Source: an uncultured Lachnospiraceae bacterium (GTDB lineage: Bacteria > Bacillota > Clostridia > Lachnospirales > Lachnospiraceae). From it: 64,000 nt of DNA. The notes beneath the pieces are model-generated. The model was not told the DNA's origin, searched no databases, and worked only from the letters and a program-made list of their open reading frames with translations. A program made the position numbers and the translations under genes. Location of the stretch: positions 52,616-116,615 of the forward strand of contig CAJUBP010000009.1 of assembly GCA_910584585.1 (NCBI GenBank), written 5' to 3'. Positions within the stretch are counted from its first letter, which is position 1. Each line of letters begins with the position of its first letter. Positions 34,512 through 43,639 of this stretch are shown piece after piece.

Positions 34512-36113
34512 ATGATAAAATTATTAATTGCAGATGATGAGCCGCTTGTTCAGATTGGCCTGAAATCCATGATTTCCTGGGAAGAACTGGGAATTGAAAT
34601 CTGCGCGACGGCAGCAAACGGCGACGCCGCTTATCAGTTAATCTGTGAACACCGTCCGGAAATTGTCCTTACCGATATCCAAATGCCCTGTTCCAGCGGA
34701 TTGGAACTAGGAAAACGGTGCCGGGAAGAGTTCGGCGCGCTGCCGCTTTTTATCCTGCTGACCAACTATGAAGATTTTCAATACGCGAAAGAGGCAATTT
34801 CCTTTCAGGCCTTCGACTACCTGATCAAGATAGATCTGTCGCCGGAAAATCTGACTGCCACCATAGAAAAGGCCATTGCCCAGGTGCGTCTTCTGCAGGA
34901 TACGGGATCCGCTTCCCCTTCCGGCAGCGCGTCTGAATTCCGGCTGCTGCAGGAACGGTTTTTCATACGGCTGTTAAATAATCTCTTTGAAACAGATACA
35001 CAGTACCAATGTCTGCTGGAAGAATTGAAAATTCCGGCCCATTATTCCGGATATGCCGCCGCCCATGTGATTGTACAGCCGCCGGCCCAGGACGGACAGC
35101 TCTCCCAGGAGCAGATGCTGAAATACTACAGCAGTACGCGCCAGATGCTGACAGAGCTGTTCTCCAAGCATCTGCCCTGTCAGGTGATTCCGCTGGATAT
35201 CCGCCATATGGCGGTGGTGCTCTACTTTTCTGAAAGTTCCGCCGGCGACTGGAAAGCGGCCGTAACTTATGCCTTTCAGCAGGCCTTTGAAATGCTGTTT
35301 AATTATTACAGCGTCAGGCTTCTGGCCTGTATCGGAAGGTATGTGGGCAGTATGCGGGAGCTTTCCGTTTCTTACTACGACGCAAAGCAGCTGGTATCTT
35401 CCGTCTCTGAAAACAGCCCCATCCTGTACTGGGACGACTGCCCCAACTTTTCCGGACTTCGGAATGTTTTCAATTTGTCATTGTTCCGCAAAGAAATTGG
35501 AAAAGCATTCGAAGAATTGAATGAGACTGCCCTTCATCAGGTATTTTCTGATATTACAGAACTGCTTTCCTCAGAAAACGTTCCCTATTCCCAGGCCTTA
35601 GACGCCGCCGGAAGCATTCTGCACTTTACGGTCACCCTTTTGCCAAACGGGGAAGAAATCGCCTCCTCCCTTTTTCAGGATGATCCGGAAACTTACTGCT
35701 CTCTCTACCGGCAGAAAACCGTTCCCGCCATCCTGAACTGGCTGAATATTCTGGAAAACGGGTTATGCGCTTTTCTGCCGGAATACAAGTCAAAACACAA
35801 AAATTATCTGGTGGAAAATACGAAAAAATATATCCGGGAACACCTCCACCAGCGGATCGTGCTGCAGGATCTGGCGGATTCCTTTGAAGTGAGCCCCAAT
35901 TATTTGAGCCAGCTGTTCAAGAAATTCGAAGGCGTGGGCATCAATGAATATGTTTCAAACTTAAAAATCGAGAAATCCAAAGAGCTGTTAAAGGACGGCA
36001 ATTTGAAAATCTATGAGGTGGCTGACAGGCTTGGGTTCGAAAGCGCGTTTTATTTCAGCAAGGTCTTTAAACGAGTGACGGGCATTGCGCCGAAAGATTA
36101 TCGGAACATCTGA
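34512..36113 (+). CDS. YesN-like AraC-type response regulator
   Basis: A 533-aa regulator with an N-terminal receiver (LLIADDEPLVQIGLKSMI, phospho-acceptor Asp about 55 in VLTDIQMP, Lys in LIKIDLSP). A long middle domain follows, then a C-terminal AraC double helix-turn-helix (LADSFEVSPNYLSQLFKKFE and YEVADRLGFESAFYFSKVFK). It should activate the sugar locus once phosphorylated by the kinase encoded upstream. The ATG follows GGAGGGAACGAT. Its last codons are the first unit of a 35-bp tandem triplication. Confidence 0.93.
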   Translation: MIKLLIADDEPLVQIGLKSMISWEELGIEICATAANGDAAYQLICEHRPEIVLTDIQMPCSSGLELGKRCREEFGALPLFILLTNYEDFQYAKEAISFQAFDYLIKIDLSPENLTATIEKAIAQVRLLQDTGSASPSGSASEFRLLQERFFIRLLNNLFETDTQYQCLLEELKIPAHYSGYAAAHVIVQPPAQDGQLSQEQMLKYYSSTRQMLTELFSKHLPCQVIPLDIRHMAVVLYFSESSAGDWKAAVTYAFQQAFEMLFNYYSVRLLACIGRYVGSMRELSVSYYDAKQLVSSVSENSPILYWDDCPNFSGLRNVFNLSLFRKEIGKAFEELNETALHQVFSDITELLSSENVPYSQALDAAGSILHFTVTLLPNGEEIASSLFQDDPETYCSLYRQKTVPAILNWLNILENGLCAFLPEYKSKHKNYLVENTKKYIREHLHQRIVLQDLADSFEVSPNYLSQLFKKFEGVGINEYVSNLKIEKSKELLKDGNLKIYEVADRLGFESAFYFSKVFKRVTGIAPKDYRNI

Positions 36114-36187
36114 CCGTCATTGCGCCGAAAGATTACCGGAATGCCTGACCGTCATTGCGCCGAAAGATGATCGGAACATCTGACGGT
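36083..36187. repeat. Three tandem 35-bp units across converging gene ends
   Basis: Units start at 36083, 36118 and 36153 with CATTGCGCCGAAAGAT. The first encodes the end of the response regulator (IAPKDYRNI, stop). The third provides, on the other strand, the end and stop of the GH78 gene. Confidence 0.85.
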
Positions 36188-38449
36188 TCCGTTTTCTTTC
36201 TTCACCTGCAGAATTCTGCCTCTAAAAGGCACCTGCAGCACAAAATCCTCGATTTCATCCGGAATATGGGGAATAAATTCATAACCCCCGGGACGCTCCG
36301 GCGCCAGGTGAATGCCGGCAATCTCTTCTGCCAGCAGGCTCACCGGGGCGCTGGACCAGGGATGGCAGAGACTGGTATTCCATTTCTGTTCCTTTCCCCA
36401 TGCCTCAAAACATGCCGTGGCCCCTTCCCGCAGCATATTTACCCAGCCATGGCTGCCGGTATTTACCATCAGCCGGTACATTTCCTGAGGATACCCTGCC
36501 CGGGCCAGGGCTTTTAACAGATAATAGCTTGTCATCGTGCCGCAGGCGATCCCTTTTCTGAGCAGAAGCTTCACAATGGAGGACTTTGTTTTCTCCGGAG
36601 CGAAATCGAAATACAGCGGATACAGATTGGAGTGCAGCGCGCAGTGATTTCCGGTTTCACTGTCTGCGTACAGCCCCTGATCCGGCCGGTAAAATACACG
36701 GTGAAAAGCCTCCCGCTGCTTCTCCCAGCTGCATGTCTTCGGCAGTTCCAATATTTCCTCTATCTCCGACAGTGTTTTCATGGCTCCCACGTATAGCCCA
36801 TTGATTACATTGTGGCACCCCTTTGCCACAACCGGCCTTGTCAGGGGAAATTCATAGCCGTCCCGGAGGTTTTCGGGCCAGTCCACCAGATTCCATTTCT
36901 CTGAAACACAGTCCAGCAGGCCATCCTCTCTTGCGTATCTTGAGAAGTACTCTATGATTTTTACTGCTGCCGGATAATAGCGGCGCAGAAAATCCTGATC
37001 TCCCGTAAATTCATAATCTGTCATGAGAAGCTGCAGCCACAGCAGAGAAAAATCCGCAATTTCCTGCATCAGAGAACCGGGCGCCACTCCCATAAGCCCC
37101 GGGCATATCTCCTGGGTCTGCGCAAATTGGCTGACGCATTTCCTTAACATATCAGTCTTGCCGGTGAGCCATACCTGGGAACGGGCCGTCACCACCGCGT
37201 CCCCCAGATACTGCCCTTTTTCCCTGGTAGGGCAGTCCAGATATCCTTCCTGAGTTCCTATGGTCACTGCCCGTTTGCAGATTTGAAAAATTTCCTCCAA
37301 AAAAGGAGCGCCGGTCTTTAAAAAGGATTCTTCCTGCCTCATCGGATAATGGCGGTTTTCAATCTGCGCATCCAGAATCTCTATGGGTTCTTCCGCCTCC
37401 AGGGCAGCATAACGGAAGCCCTTATAATCATAGGGAACATAACGGCTGATCCCGCTGCCCAGCGTCCATTCCTCCCGATAGCCGCAGTTGCAGCGCATCT
37501 GCCAGCGAACCTGCTCTGCCGCCCCCGGTACAGCTTCCTCCAATTCCTCCCCATACGTGAGGATTACCTTGCTCCCCGCTCTTCCCCGGGCCGTCAGAAA
37601 CACTCCGCCGGCTGTCTCTTCCCCTGCGTCCAGCAGCCAGCGGTTCCTGCCGGTCTGTATCATGGCGGCAGGCTTCTGCCGATATACGGCAAGCATCTCT
37701 GTGGGCTGGGGAATCAGGCAGTAATTCGCCCACTCTGCGGGAACCATGGCTTCCCAGCGGCTGTCATCGTAAGATGTCCCATTCCAGTTATCTTCCCACA
37801 GCCTGCTGTCAAAATTTTCCAGAAACTGGGTGTCGTACCCTGTCACCGCCCCGGAATAGGCCCTGCAAATCTGATATTTCCAGGACAAGCTTATATCGTT
37901 TTCCGGCTGCGTCTCACCCTGCAATTCATCAAAATTATCGTTTTCCGGCCGCGTTACCGCCTGCAGCCGGGAGGCCATGGCAAATCTTCCGTCTCCGCTG
38001 TTCCACACCCGGTTCACCAGGCCCTGATAATACAGATGCACTGCCAGGACATTTTTGCCTTCTCTGAGCCAGGGAGTGAGATCCAGCGTATTGTAATAAT
38101 ACTGTTCCGGATACGCCGGAGCAGGCCCCTGGGCTGCAAACGCTCCGTTCACATACAATTTATAATAATCGTCTGCTGTCAAATCCAGCAGATACCTAAG
38201 ATTCTCTCCCTTTCGCGCATAGAACTCCGCTCTTGCCTGCACATGGAGATTTTGGGGGCATTCCATATCCATAGTAAGCCCGCCCTCCGGCTCAGCCTTC
38301 TGGCCGGCAGGCCGCATGGCCATCCCATTATGGAAGCCGAAGACTTTCATAGTAACGGAATCCTGTTCCTTATGGTAGGGGTTTTGTGGGCGGATATGGG
38401 CAAACGCCGGAATTGTGTACCATACCGACTTCCATTGTCTCTGTTTCAT
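36152..38449 (-). CDS. Alpha-L-rhamnosidase-like protein, GH78
   Basis: A 765-aa protein with the GH78 layout: an N-terminal beta-sandwich (YKLYVNGAFAAQGPAPAYPE, as in rhamnosidase N domains), then an (alpha/alpha)6 barrel. The barrel has the family block GYLDCPTREKGQYLGDA near residue 405 and a C-terminal sandwich. It is expected to remove terminal alpha-L-rhamnose, without an export signal, so in the cytoplasm. The stop lies inside the 35-bp repeat shared with the response regulator. The ATG at 38449 follows GGAACCGGAAG. The 14 codons upstream of it come from a tandem repeat of the previous gene's end. Confidence 0.85.
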   Translation of the reverse strand: MKQRQWKSVWYTIPAFAHIRPQNPYHKEQDSVTMKVFGFHNGMAMRPAGQKAEPEGGLTMDMECPQNLHVQARAEFYARKGENLRYLLDLTADDYYKLYVNGAFAAQGPAPAYPEQYYYNTLDLTPWLREGKNVLAVHLYYQGLVNRVWNSGDGRFAMASRLQAVTRPENDNFDELQGETQPENDISLSWKYQICRAYSGAVTGYDTQFLENFDSRLWEDNWNGTSYDDSRWEAMVPAEWANYCLIPQPTEMLAVYRQKPAAMIQTGRNRWLLDAGEETAGGVFLTARGRAGSKVILTYGEELEEAVPGAAEQVRWQMRCNCGYREEWTLGSGISRYVPYDYKGFRYAALEAEEPIEILDAQIENRHYPMRQEESFLKTGAPFLEEIFQICKRAVTIGTQEGYLDCPTREKGQYLGDAVVTARSQVWLTGKTDMLRKCVSQFAQTQEICPGLMGVAPGSLMQEIADFSLLWLQLLMTDYEFTGDQDFLRRYYPAAVKIIEYFSRYAREDGLLDCVSEKWNLVDWPENLRDGYEFPLTRPVVAKGCHNVINGLYVGAMKTLSEIEEILELPKTCSWEKQREAFHRVFYRPDQGLYADSETGNHCALHSNLYPLYFDFAPEKTKSSIVKLLLRKGIACGTMTSYYLLKALARAGYPQEMYRLMVNTGSHGWVNMLREGATACFEAWGKEQKWNTSLCHPWSSAPVSLLAEEIAGIHLAPERPGGYEFIPHIPDEIEDFVLQVPFRGRILQVKKENGTVRCSDHLSAQ

Positions 38450-38466
38450 CTTCCGGTTCCTTTCGC

Positions 38467-38580
38467 AAAAATACGCTGCTTCTGTTTGCATTTTCCAGAT
38501 TTTCCTTTTTAAAATACGCTGCTTCCGTTTGCATTTTCCAGATTTTCCTTTTTAAAAATACGCAACTTCCGTCTGAATCC
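38467..38580. repeat. Tandem 43-44-bp units at the end of the DUF2264 gene
   Basis: ATACGC(T/A)(G/A)C-starting units begin at 38471, 38514 and 38558. The third is the true gene end, coding for QTEVAYF and stop. The first two are duplicates that still encode QTEAAYF-like ends. Confidence 0.8.
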
Positions 38581-40276
38581 TCTGGCTGCCTTTTTTGATC
38601 TGGTATGCCGCCATGGGGATGGTGGTTTTCGGACTCATCAGATTGGTATTGGGATCCGGAATCAGCAGTTTTCCCCTTCCGTCTCCCTGCAAAGCAGTCA
38701 CTCTGCAGTATCCATCCCCATTTTCCACCTGCGCAGTATTTCCCTCTTCCGTTCTCTGAAAGGCAGCCCTGTCGTCTGTGGACAAGGCAAAGCCGCAGTC
38801 ATAAGCCTGACACTCCATTTCACTGGTGATCTCATGGGTTCGGATATGGCCGTCTTTGGTAGGGATAATGGTAGTTTTAACATGGATGCCGGGAAACGGC
38901 GTCCAGGCATAGGCCAATTCCTGTTCTCCAATCACATATTCCTTTTCAATGATATTTTTTACAAAAATATACCCATGCACCTGAAACGCCAGCATACTGT
39001 CCGGCGCATTCTCTTCCAGAGTCACGCTGGATCTTGCAATGCTGAATCCGTATTTGCTGGAATAGGCGAATTTCGAATATTTTTCTATGGTATGGCTGTG
39101 CCCGTCTGCCTGCGTACGTCCCGGCACAAGAGCTACCACATTCCCATTTCCCCGCTGAACCAGCATATTTGCGTACCGCAGGTATTTTTGGGCAGAAAGC
39201 TCCGGCAGAGGCGCCGCCTCCGCCTGCCAGAAGGGATGGTCCTCCGGCAGCGCCAGCATCAAAAATGCTTTCAGAGCCCAATAGGGGGAACCGGGCGCAT
39301 TGTAGCTTTCTGACATCTGCAGATTGGGATATGCATACCCAATAGTCATAATCCCCGCATTGTCAAAAATCGGCAGATTCAGCCAGTGAACCAGATGCCG
39401 CATAATCAGCCCTTTTAACACCGGAAGGGGAAAGACCTCAATTCCCCCTAACAGGCACACGGAAAAATAGGCCGCCTGCGCAAACCGATAGGTCATGGAT
39501 CTTCCATAAGCAAAAGAGGAACCCTCCTCGGAAAACCAGTAGATATAATCTCTTCCAAACTTCAGCGCCCTCTCCCGGAACCTTCTGCATCTCTTTGGAT
39601 CTTCCTGCTCCATGAACATGGCGTACACAATTCCATAAGTCACCATAACAAAAGGATTGTAATAATCTTTATCTCCGCCGTTTCCGTCGTGATACCAGCC
39701 GCCCTCGTGATAATATTCATCAATCAGATCCAATCCCTCCTGAAGCTTCTGCCTGTCATAGGGGCGGCCCGCCTTGTACATCGCAACATTTGTAATAATG
39801 CGGAAAAACTGCCAGTTGCAGCTGCAGCATTCATGCCGGTTAATCTCCCAGAGCCATTCGATCAGATTTTCTTTCCCCTGTTCAGAGAGGGGATCCCAGA
39901 TTTTATCCGGGCAAAACAGCATGCCGAATGCAATCGCCGCCATCTCACAATATTTCTGGTCATAATCCCGGCAGGTATGCCAGTAATCCGGATGTTTGGG
40001 ATCCGTTCCGGCCTCTATGCCTTTTCGGTAAATTTCCTCAAACTCCCCGTCCCTGCCGCCTCCTGCCCAAAAGGGCACCAGCCCCCACAGGGGACGCGCA
40101 AAGGCTTCCATTGGAATCGTATCATTTTCATAATGGGCGCTTGTGGTTCCTACATAAACCCTGGCGCATGATTTGCTGTAAAATGGTTTGATGGGATTTA
40201 ATATCTCTAGCAATCTATGTTCCACATCTTTTCTGGTCTGAAAATCCCTGACTGTTAATTTTCTTCTGTCTTCCAT
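38552..40276 (-). CDS. DUF2264 (GH154-like) protein
   Basis: A 574-aa protein of the DUF2264 family, placed in GH154 with reported glucuronidase activity. Typical features are the N-terminal TTSAHYENDTIPMEAFARPL followed by WGLVPF, the barrel-like middle (WYHDGNGGDKDYYNPFVM, FAYGRSMTYRFAQAAYF), and a C-terminal sandwich. No signal peptide is seen, so it is cytoplasmic. The ATG at 40276 follows ACAGGAG; a longer frame starts in AT-poor spacer without a site. With GH78 and GH2 next to it, it probably acts on rhamnose-glucuronate side chains. Confidence 0.8.
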   Translation of the reverse strand: MEDRRKLTVRDFQTRKDVEHRLLEILNPIKPFYSKSCARVYVGTTSAHYENDTIPMEAFARPLWGLVPFWAGGGRDGEFEEIYRKGIEAGTDPKHPDYWHTCRDYDQKYCEMAAIAFGMLFCPDKIWDPLSEQGKENLIEWLWEINRHECCSCNWQFFRIITNVAMYKAGRPYDRQKLQEGLDLIDEYYHEGGWYHDGNGGDKDYYNPFVMVTYGIVYAMFMEQEDPKRCRRFRERALKFGRDYIYWFSEEGSSFAYGRSMTYRFAQAAYFSVCLLGGIEVFPLPVLKGLIMRHLVHWLNLPIFDNAGIMTIGYAYPNLQMSESYNAPGSPYWALKAFLMLALPEDHPFWQAEAAPLPELSAQKYLRYANMLVQRGNGNVVALVPGRTQADGHSHTIEKYSKFAYSSKYGFSIARSSVTLEENAPDSMLAFQVHGYIFVKNIIEKEYVIGEQELAYAWTPFPGIHVKTTIIPTKDGHIRTHEITSEMECQAYDCGFALSTDDRAAFQRTEEGNTAQVENGDGYCRVTALQGDGRGKLLIPDPNTNLMSPKTTIPMAAYQIKKGSQRIQTEVAYF

Positions 40277-40404
40277 TCTTTTTCTCCTGTTTTTGGCAAA
40301 TTTTCGGTTCCATCGGTTAGAAATTTTAATGCCGCAATAGAGCCGAGCAGGCAGAGCGCAACTGTGATTTCCGGCCGGATGGAATGCTAGATGTATTATA
40401 AAAA

Positions 40405-40429
40405 AATCCACAGAACAATTCCATGGATT
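40405..40429 (-). terminator. Terminator of the spoIIA operon
   Basis: On the minus strand AATCCA and TGGATT form a short stem followed by seven T residues, 20-45 nt after the sigF stop. Confidence 0.6.
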
Positions 40430-40449
40430 ATCTTTCGATTTCCTGCCTT

Positions 40450-41157
40450 TTACCTCGCCCGTTTGCGCATCCCCAGCAGGATCCGCTTCTCCATCCTGCT
40501 GACCTGCACCTGGCTGACGCCCAGTTCCTCCGCCACCTGGGTTTGAGTCTTATCTTTAAAGTACCGAAGTTCAATCAGGCGCCGCTCCGTCTCTCCCAAC
40601 TCCGCCAACAGCTGCTCTAACAGCATATGATTCAGCAGCGCCTCATGACTGTCCCCTCTCTGGGGAATCCGATCCGCCAGGCAGGACTCCTTTCCATTCT
40701 CCGGCTGATAAGTTTTGTCAATGGATTCCACCTCTCCGTTTGCCTCCAGGGCCATCACAATCTCCTCTCTGGGAAATCCGGTCACATCTGAAATTTCCTG
40801 CAGCGTAGGCTCATGTCCAAGCTCTGCCAGAAGCTTCTCCCTGGCCTGTCTGACCTTTGCACCGTTTTCTTTCAGGATCCTGCTGACCTTGATCATGCCG
40901 TCATCCCGGAGAAACCGCCGAATCTCCCCGGTAATCATGGGAACGGCATAGGTGGAAAATTTCACCTCAAAGGACAGATCAAACTTATCTACGGCCTTCA
41001 TCAGCCCAATGCTTCCCACCTGAAATAAATCCTCCAGTTCATACCCCCGGTTGGCAAATCTATGTACAATACTCCAGACCAGCCCCATATTGTTCTGAAT
41101 CATCTGCTCTCTGGCCTCGGCATTTCCCTGCTGCGCCTGTTTCAGCAATTCGCGCAT
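40450..41157 (-). CDS. sigF: RNA polymerase sigma factor SigF
   Basis: A 235-aa sigma-70-type factor for early forespore transcription. Region 2 is visible as YELEDLFQVGSIGLMKAVDKF and FSTYAVPMITGEIRRFLRDD, and region 4 as TQTQVAEELGVSQVQVSRME. The gene order spoIIAA-spoIIAB-sigF with overlaps is diagnostic and separates it from SigG or SigB. The ATG lies 6 nt after the spoIIAB stop with AAAGGATAGG upstream. SpoIIAB holds it inactive until SpoIIAA is dephosphorylated by SpoIIE. Confidence 0.95.
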   Translation of the reverse strand: MRELLKQAQQGNAEAREQMIQNNMGLVWSIVHRFANRGYELEDLFQVGSIGLMKAVDKFDLSFEVKFSTYAVPMITGEIRRFLRDDGMIKVSRILKENGAKVRQAREKLLAELGHEPTLQEISDVTGFPREEIVMALEANGEVESIDKTYQPENGKESCLADRIPQRGDSHEALLNHMLLEQLLAELGETERRLIELRYFKDKTQTQVAEELGVSQVQVSRMEKRILLGMRKRAR

Positions 41158-41163
41158 AACATC

Positions 41164-41595
41164 CTATCCTTTCCCAATGGTCTTGCGCATGGTGACGCAG
41201 GTTCCCTGGCCCGGTTCAGAGACCACTTCCACCTCATCCATAAACGCCTCCATAAACGCAAATCCCATGCCAGACCGCTCCAGCTCCGGTTTCGTGGTAA
41301 ACAGCGGCTCTCTGGCCTGTTCCACATCCCGGATTCCCTTCCCGGTATCCACCACAGAGATTTCCACCTGCTGTTCTCCGGTGCTGCACTGAATCCAGAT
41401 GCTTCCCTCCTTCTGTTCATACCCGTGGATAATACAATTCGTTACCGCCTCGCTGACGGCTGTCTTGATGTCCGCCAGCTCGTCCACAGTTGGATTCAGT
41501 TCCGCCACAAAAGCTCCCACCGTAATTCTGGCAAATCCTTCATTCATGGAAGACGCCAGAAATTCCATTTTCATTTCATTCCTTATCTGTTCCAT
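41164..41595 (-). CDS. spoIIAB: Anti-sigma F factor SpoIIAB
   Basis: A 143-aa GHKL-family serine kinase and anti-sigma factor. The N box is AVSEAVTNCIIHGY, the G1 box is VVDTGKGI, and the G2 region is LERSGMGFAFMEAF. It binds SigF and phosphorylates SpoIIAA. The ATG at 41595 shares one base with the spoIIAA stop (TGATG) and follows AAGGAGG. Confidence 0.95.
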   Translation of the reverse strand: MEQIRNEMKMEFLASSMNEGFARITVGAFVAELNPTVDELADIKTAVSEAVTNCIIHGYEQKEGSIWIQCSTGEQQVEISVVDTGKGIRDVEQAREPLFTTKPELERSGMGFAFMEAFMDEVEVVSEPGQGTCVTMRKTIGKG

Positions 41596-41924
41596 CAGAA
41601 TCCTCCTTCTTTCTCTTCCTGTTCCACTTCCATAATTTTCTGCAGCCCTGACAGCCTGAAAATCCGCTGTATCTGCCGGTTCAAATGAACTGCCTTCACA
41701 TATCCGCCGGAAAAGCGCACATTTTTGCACCTTCCAATCACCACCCCAATACCGGAACTGTCCATAAAGCAGGTATCCGAAAAATCAAATACCAGGCTTC
41801 GCACCGGATATTTCAGAATCAGCCCGTCCGCCTCCTCCTTCAAAACCTCCGCCTGATGATGATCCAGTTCCCTGGGCATCCGGATCACAAGGCATCCATA
41901 CTCTTTCTCAAATCTGTGCTCCAT
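41595..41924 (-). CDS. spoIIAA: Anti-anti-sigma factor SpoIIAA
   Basis: A 109-aa STAS-domain protein that frees SigF from SpoIIAB. The phosphorylated serine lies in CFMDSSGIGVVIGR. The ATG at 41924 (AAGGAAGGAGAG upstream) gives the normal family length; the longer frame has no site. It is the first gene of the operon, normally driven by sigma-H; I could not recognise a clear sigma-H promoter. Confidence 0.94.
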   Translation of the reverse strand: MEHRFEKEYGCLVIRMPRELDHHQAEVLKEEADGLILKYPVRSLVFDFSDTCFMDSSGIGVVIGRCKNVRFSGGYVKAVHLNRQIQRIFRLSGLQKIMEVEQEEKEGGF

Positions 41925-42000
41925 AACTCTCCTTCCTTTCGCTTTCTTTTCATACTCCAACTGAGCAGAGCGCACCGCCTTAGCGGCGGCTGTGCATAAA

Positions 42001-42030
42001 AAAAGACGCCCCTAATTTAAGACGTCTTTT
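42001..42030 (-). terminator. Terminator of the folC-TPR operon
   Basis: AAAAGACG and CGTCTTTT form the stem. On the minus strand it is followed by a T run. It lies between the TPR gene and spoIIAA. Confidence 0.6.
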
Positions 42031-42070
42031 GTAAAATCCTCTATAAAATTTATTCCCATGCTGCCTCACC

Positions 42071-42234
42071 TAGAGCGTGTTTGAAAATTCATTCCCCCAA
42101 TCTGCACGCCCCACTTTGCGCGATATTTGCACCAAATTCAGGTTACATAGCCCGCTATGCGCCCTTCATTTGGCACAATTCTCCCACAAACTGTGACGCA
42201 CATCTTGGAGAAAGCAATTTTCAAACACGCTCTA
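42071..42234. mobile_element. 160-bp MITE with GAGCGTGTTTG ends and TA duplication
   Basis: Terminal inverted repeats GAGCGTGTTTGAAAATT and AATTTTCAAACACGCTC bound 42073-42232, with TA on each side (42071-42072, 42233-42234). The interior is an imperfect palindrome. The ends match a widespread IS630/mariner-type MITE pattern. It differs from the element in lmuA. It lies in a spacer and breaks no gene. Confidence 0.8.
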
Positions 42235-42297
42235 GAGCGCCCGGTTTGTGTGTGGAAGGGCAGTCCGCCGGCTTCGTCCCCATCCAAAGATAAATCT

Positions 42298-43626
42298 TTA
42301 CTGCTGGGGAGGCTGCTGCTGCGCCGCCATCTCATCCAAATACTGCTGAGACCGTCTGGCCCGGGAAGTTCCCGGATGAAGCTCCACCATCCTCTGGTAA
42401 TATTTCTGGGCATTGGCCATATCCCCGGTCTGGCGGTAAGACTGGGCCAGATAATAAATGGCGTATCCGTCATTATAATCTTCTTCCGCCTGCACCACCT
42501 TCTCCAGACCTGTAATGGCCTCCGGAAAACGATTGGCGTTGTAATCCTGCTCCGCCTGGGCGTAAACCGCATTGATATACTGTTCATTCACCTGGGTGTT
42601 TAAACTATCATAAATTGCCTTAGCCTGGCCTCCCAGCAGCTGCGGATCCACATTGGCAATGGTATCGCCTGCTCCCTGGATATTCTGCTGAGCATATGCG
42701 TCATAGGCCACAATCAGCTGTTCATAACTGTCCACAATCTTCTGGGCGTCTTTGGAATCGTCCTTCTGATCCTTAATCTGCTGCTTTAAATCCTCAATCT
42801 GATTTTCCAGACTCTTTATTTCCTGATTGCGGGTGGTTAACGAATCATTGGCCTCCAGTTCCGCCTTCTTTGCCTGAGACACTGCATTCTGCTGAATTCC
42901 CGGAATCACCAGAAAACAGGTAATAAGCACTCCGATCCCGACGCCTATCACAAGATTCAGAATCGTCATAACCGCCGAATTATCCTTAAAATTCGTGGGC
43001 TGTATAATGGTATCATTGCCGCTTTGATAAGAAGCGGACTCTTCTTTCTCCTTGCGCCCAAGTTTTGCATGGCTTTCCTGGAGATGAATGTTCACCTCCC
43101 GAAGATAACGAAGCGTGGTTCCGTTATTGGCGTCAATCTCCGTAGCGGCCCATAATTCCTTTCTGGCCAGCTCATACTTGCCCTCTTCCATATACAGCAG
43201 CGCCAGAAGCTGATATCCTTTCACCAGCCCCGGATTCATGGAAAGCACCTTTTTTAACTGTATAATGGCAAGATCCTTGCTGTCCTGCTGACAGTACAGA
43301 AGAGCCTGATTATATTTTTTAATGGTCTGATTCACTGCGTTTAGCTGCGAACGGTTGGACTGTATCTCCTCCAGATACTTTTCCGCCGGATTTCCCTTAG
43401 GTTCCAGGCTGCGGCTCAGCACCCACTCGCTTAAGGCGTCCACCACTTCGCCCATTTCATAATAAATCAATCCCAGCAGATTTCTTGCCTGGGTATTTGC
43501 TTTGTAATACTGCAGACTTTTCCGAAGGGACAAAATCGCGCCGGACAAATCCCGCACCTTTGCTTTCTCCAATCCATCATTGTACAATGCATTGGACACA
43601 CGAATAATTTTATTATAAGAATCCAT
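42298..43626 (-). CDS. TPR-repeat membrane protein
   Basis: A 442-aa protein. Several TPR units fill residues 1-190 (ARNLLGLIYYEMGEVVDALSEW, LKKVLSMNPGLVKGYQLLALL), one TM helix is near 222-242, and a coiled coil follows (QEIKSLENQIEDLKQQIKD). Two or three more TPR units follow (AEQDYNANRFPEAITGLEKV, MANAQKYYQRMVELHPGTSR) before a Gln-rich tail. The topology suggests a scaffold spanning the membrane with TPR arrays on both sides. The substrate is unknown. It follows the 47-aa gene by 13 nt in the folC operon. Confidence 0.82.
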   Translation of the reverse strand: MDSYNKIIRVSNALYNDGLEKAKVRDLSGAILSLRKSLQYYKANTQARNLLGLIYYEMGEVVDALSEWVLSRSLEPKGNPAEKYLEEIQSNRSQLNAVNQTIKKYNQALLYCQQDSKDLAIIQLKKVLSMNPGLVKGYQLLALLYMEEGKYELARKELWAATEIDANNGTTLRYLREVNIHLQESHAKLGRKEKEESASYQSGNDTIIQPTNFKDNSAVMTILNLVIGVGIGVLITCFLVIPGIQQNAVSQAKKAELEANDSLTTRNQEIKSLENQIEDLKQQIKDQKDDSKDAQKIVDSYEQLIVAYDAYAQQNIQGAGDTIANVDPQLLGGQAKAIYDSLNTQVNEQYINAVYAQAEQDYNANRFPEAITGLEKVVQAEEDYNDGYAIYYLAQSYRQTGDMANAQKYYQRMVELHPGTSRARRSQQYLDEMAAQQQPPQQ

Positions 43627-43639
43627 AAAGTTCCTTTCC

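Noticed and set aside
37349..38512. 387-aa frame opposite the GH78 gene
   Set aside because: It mirrors the GC-rich coding strand and has no family features.
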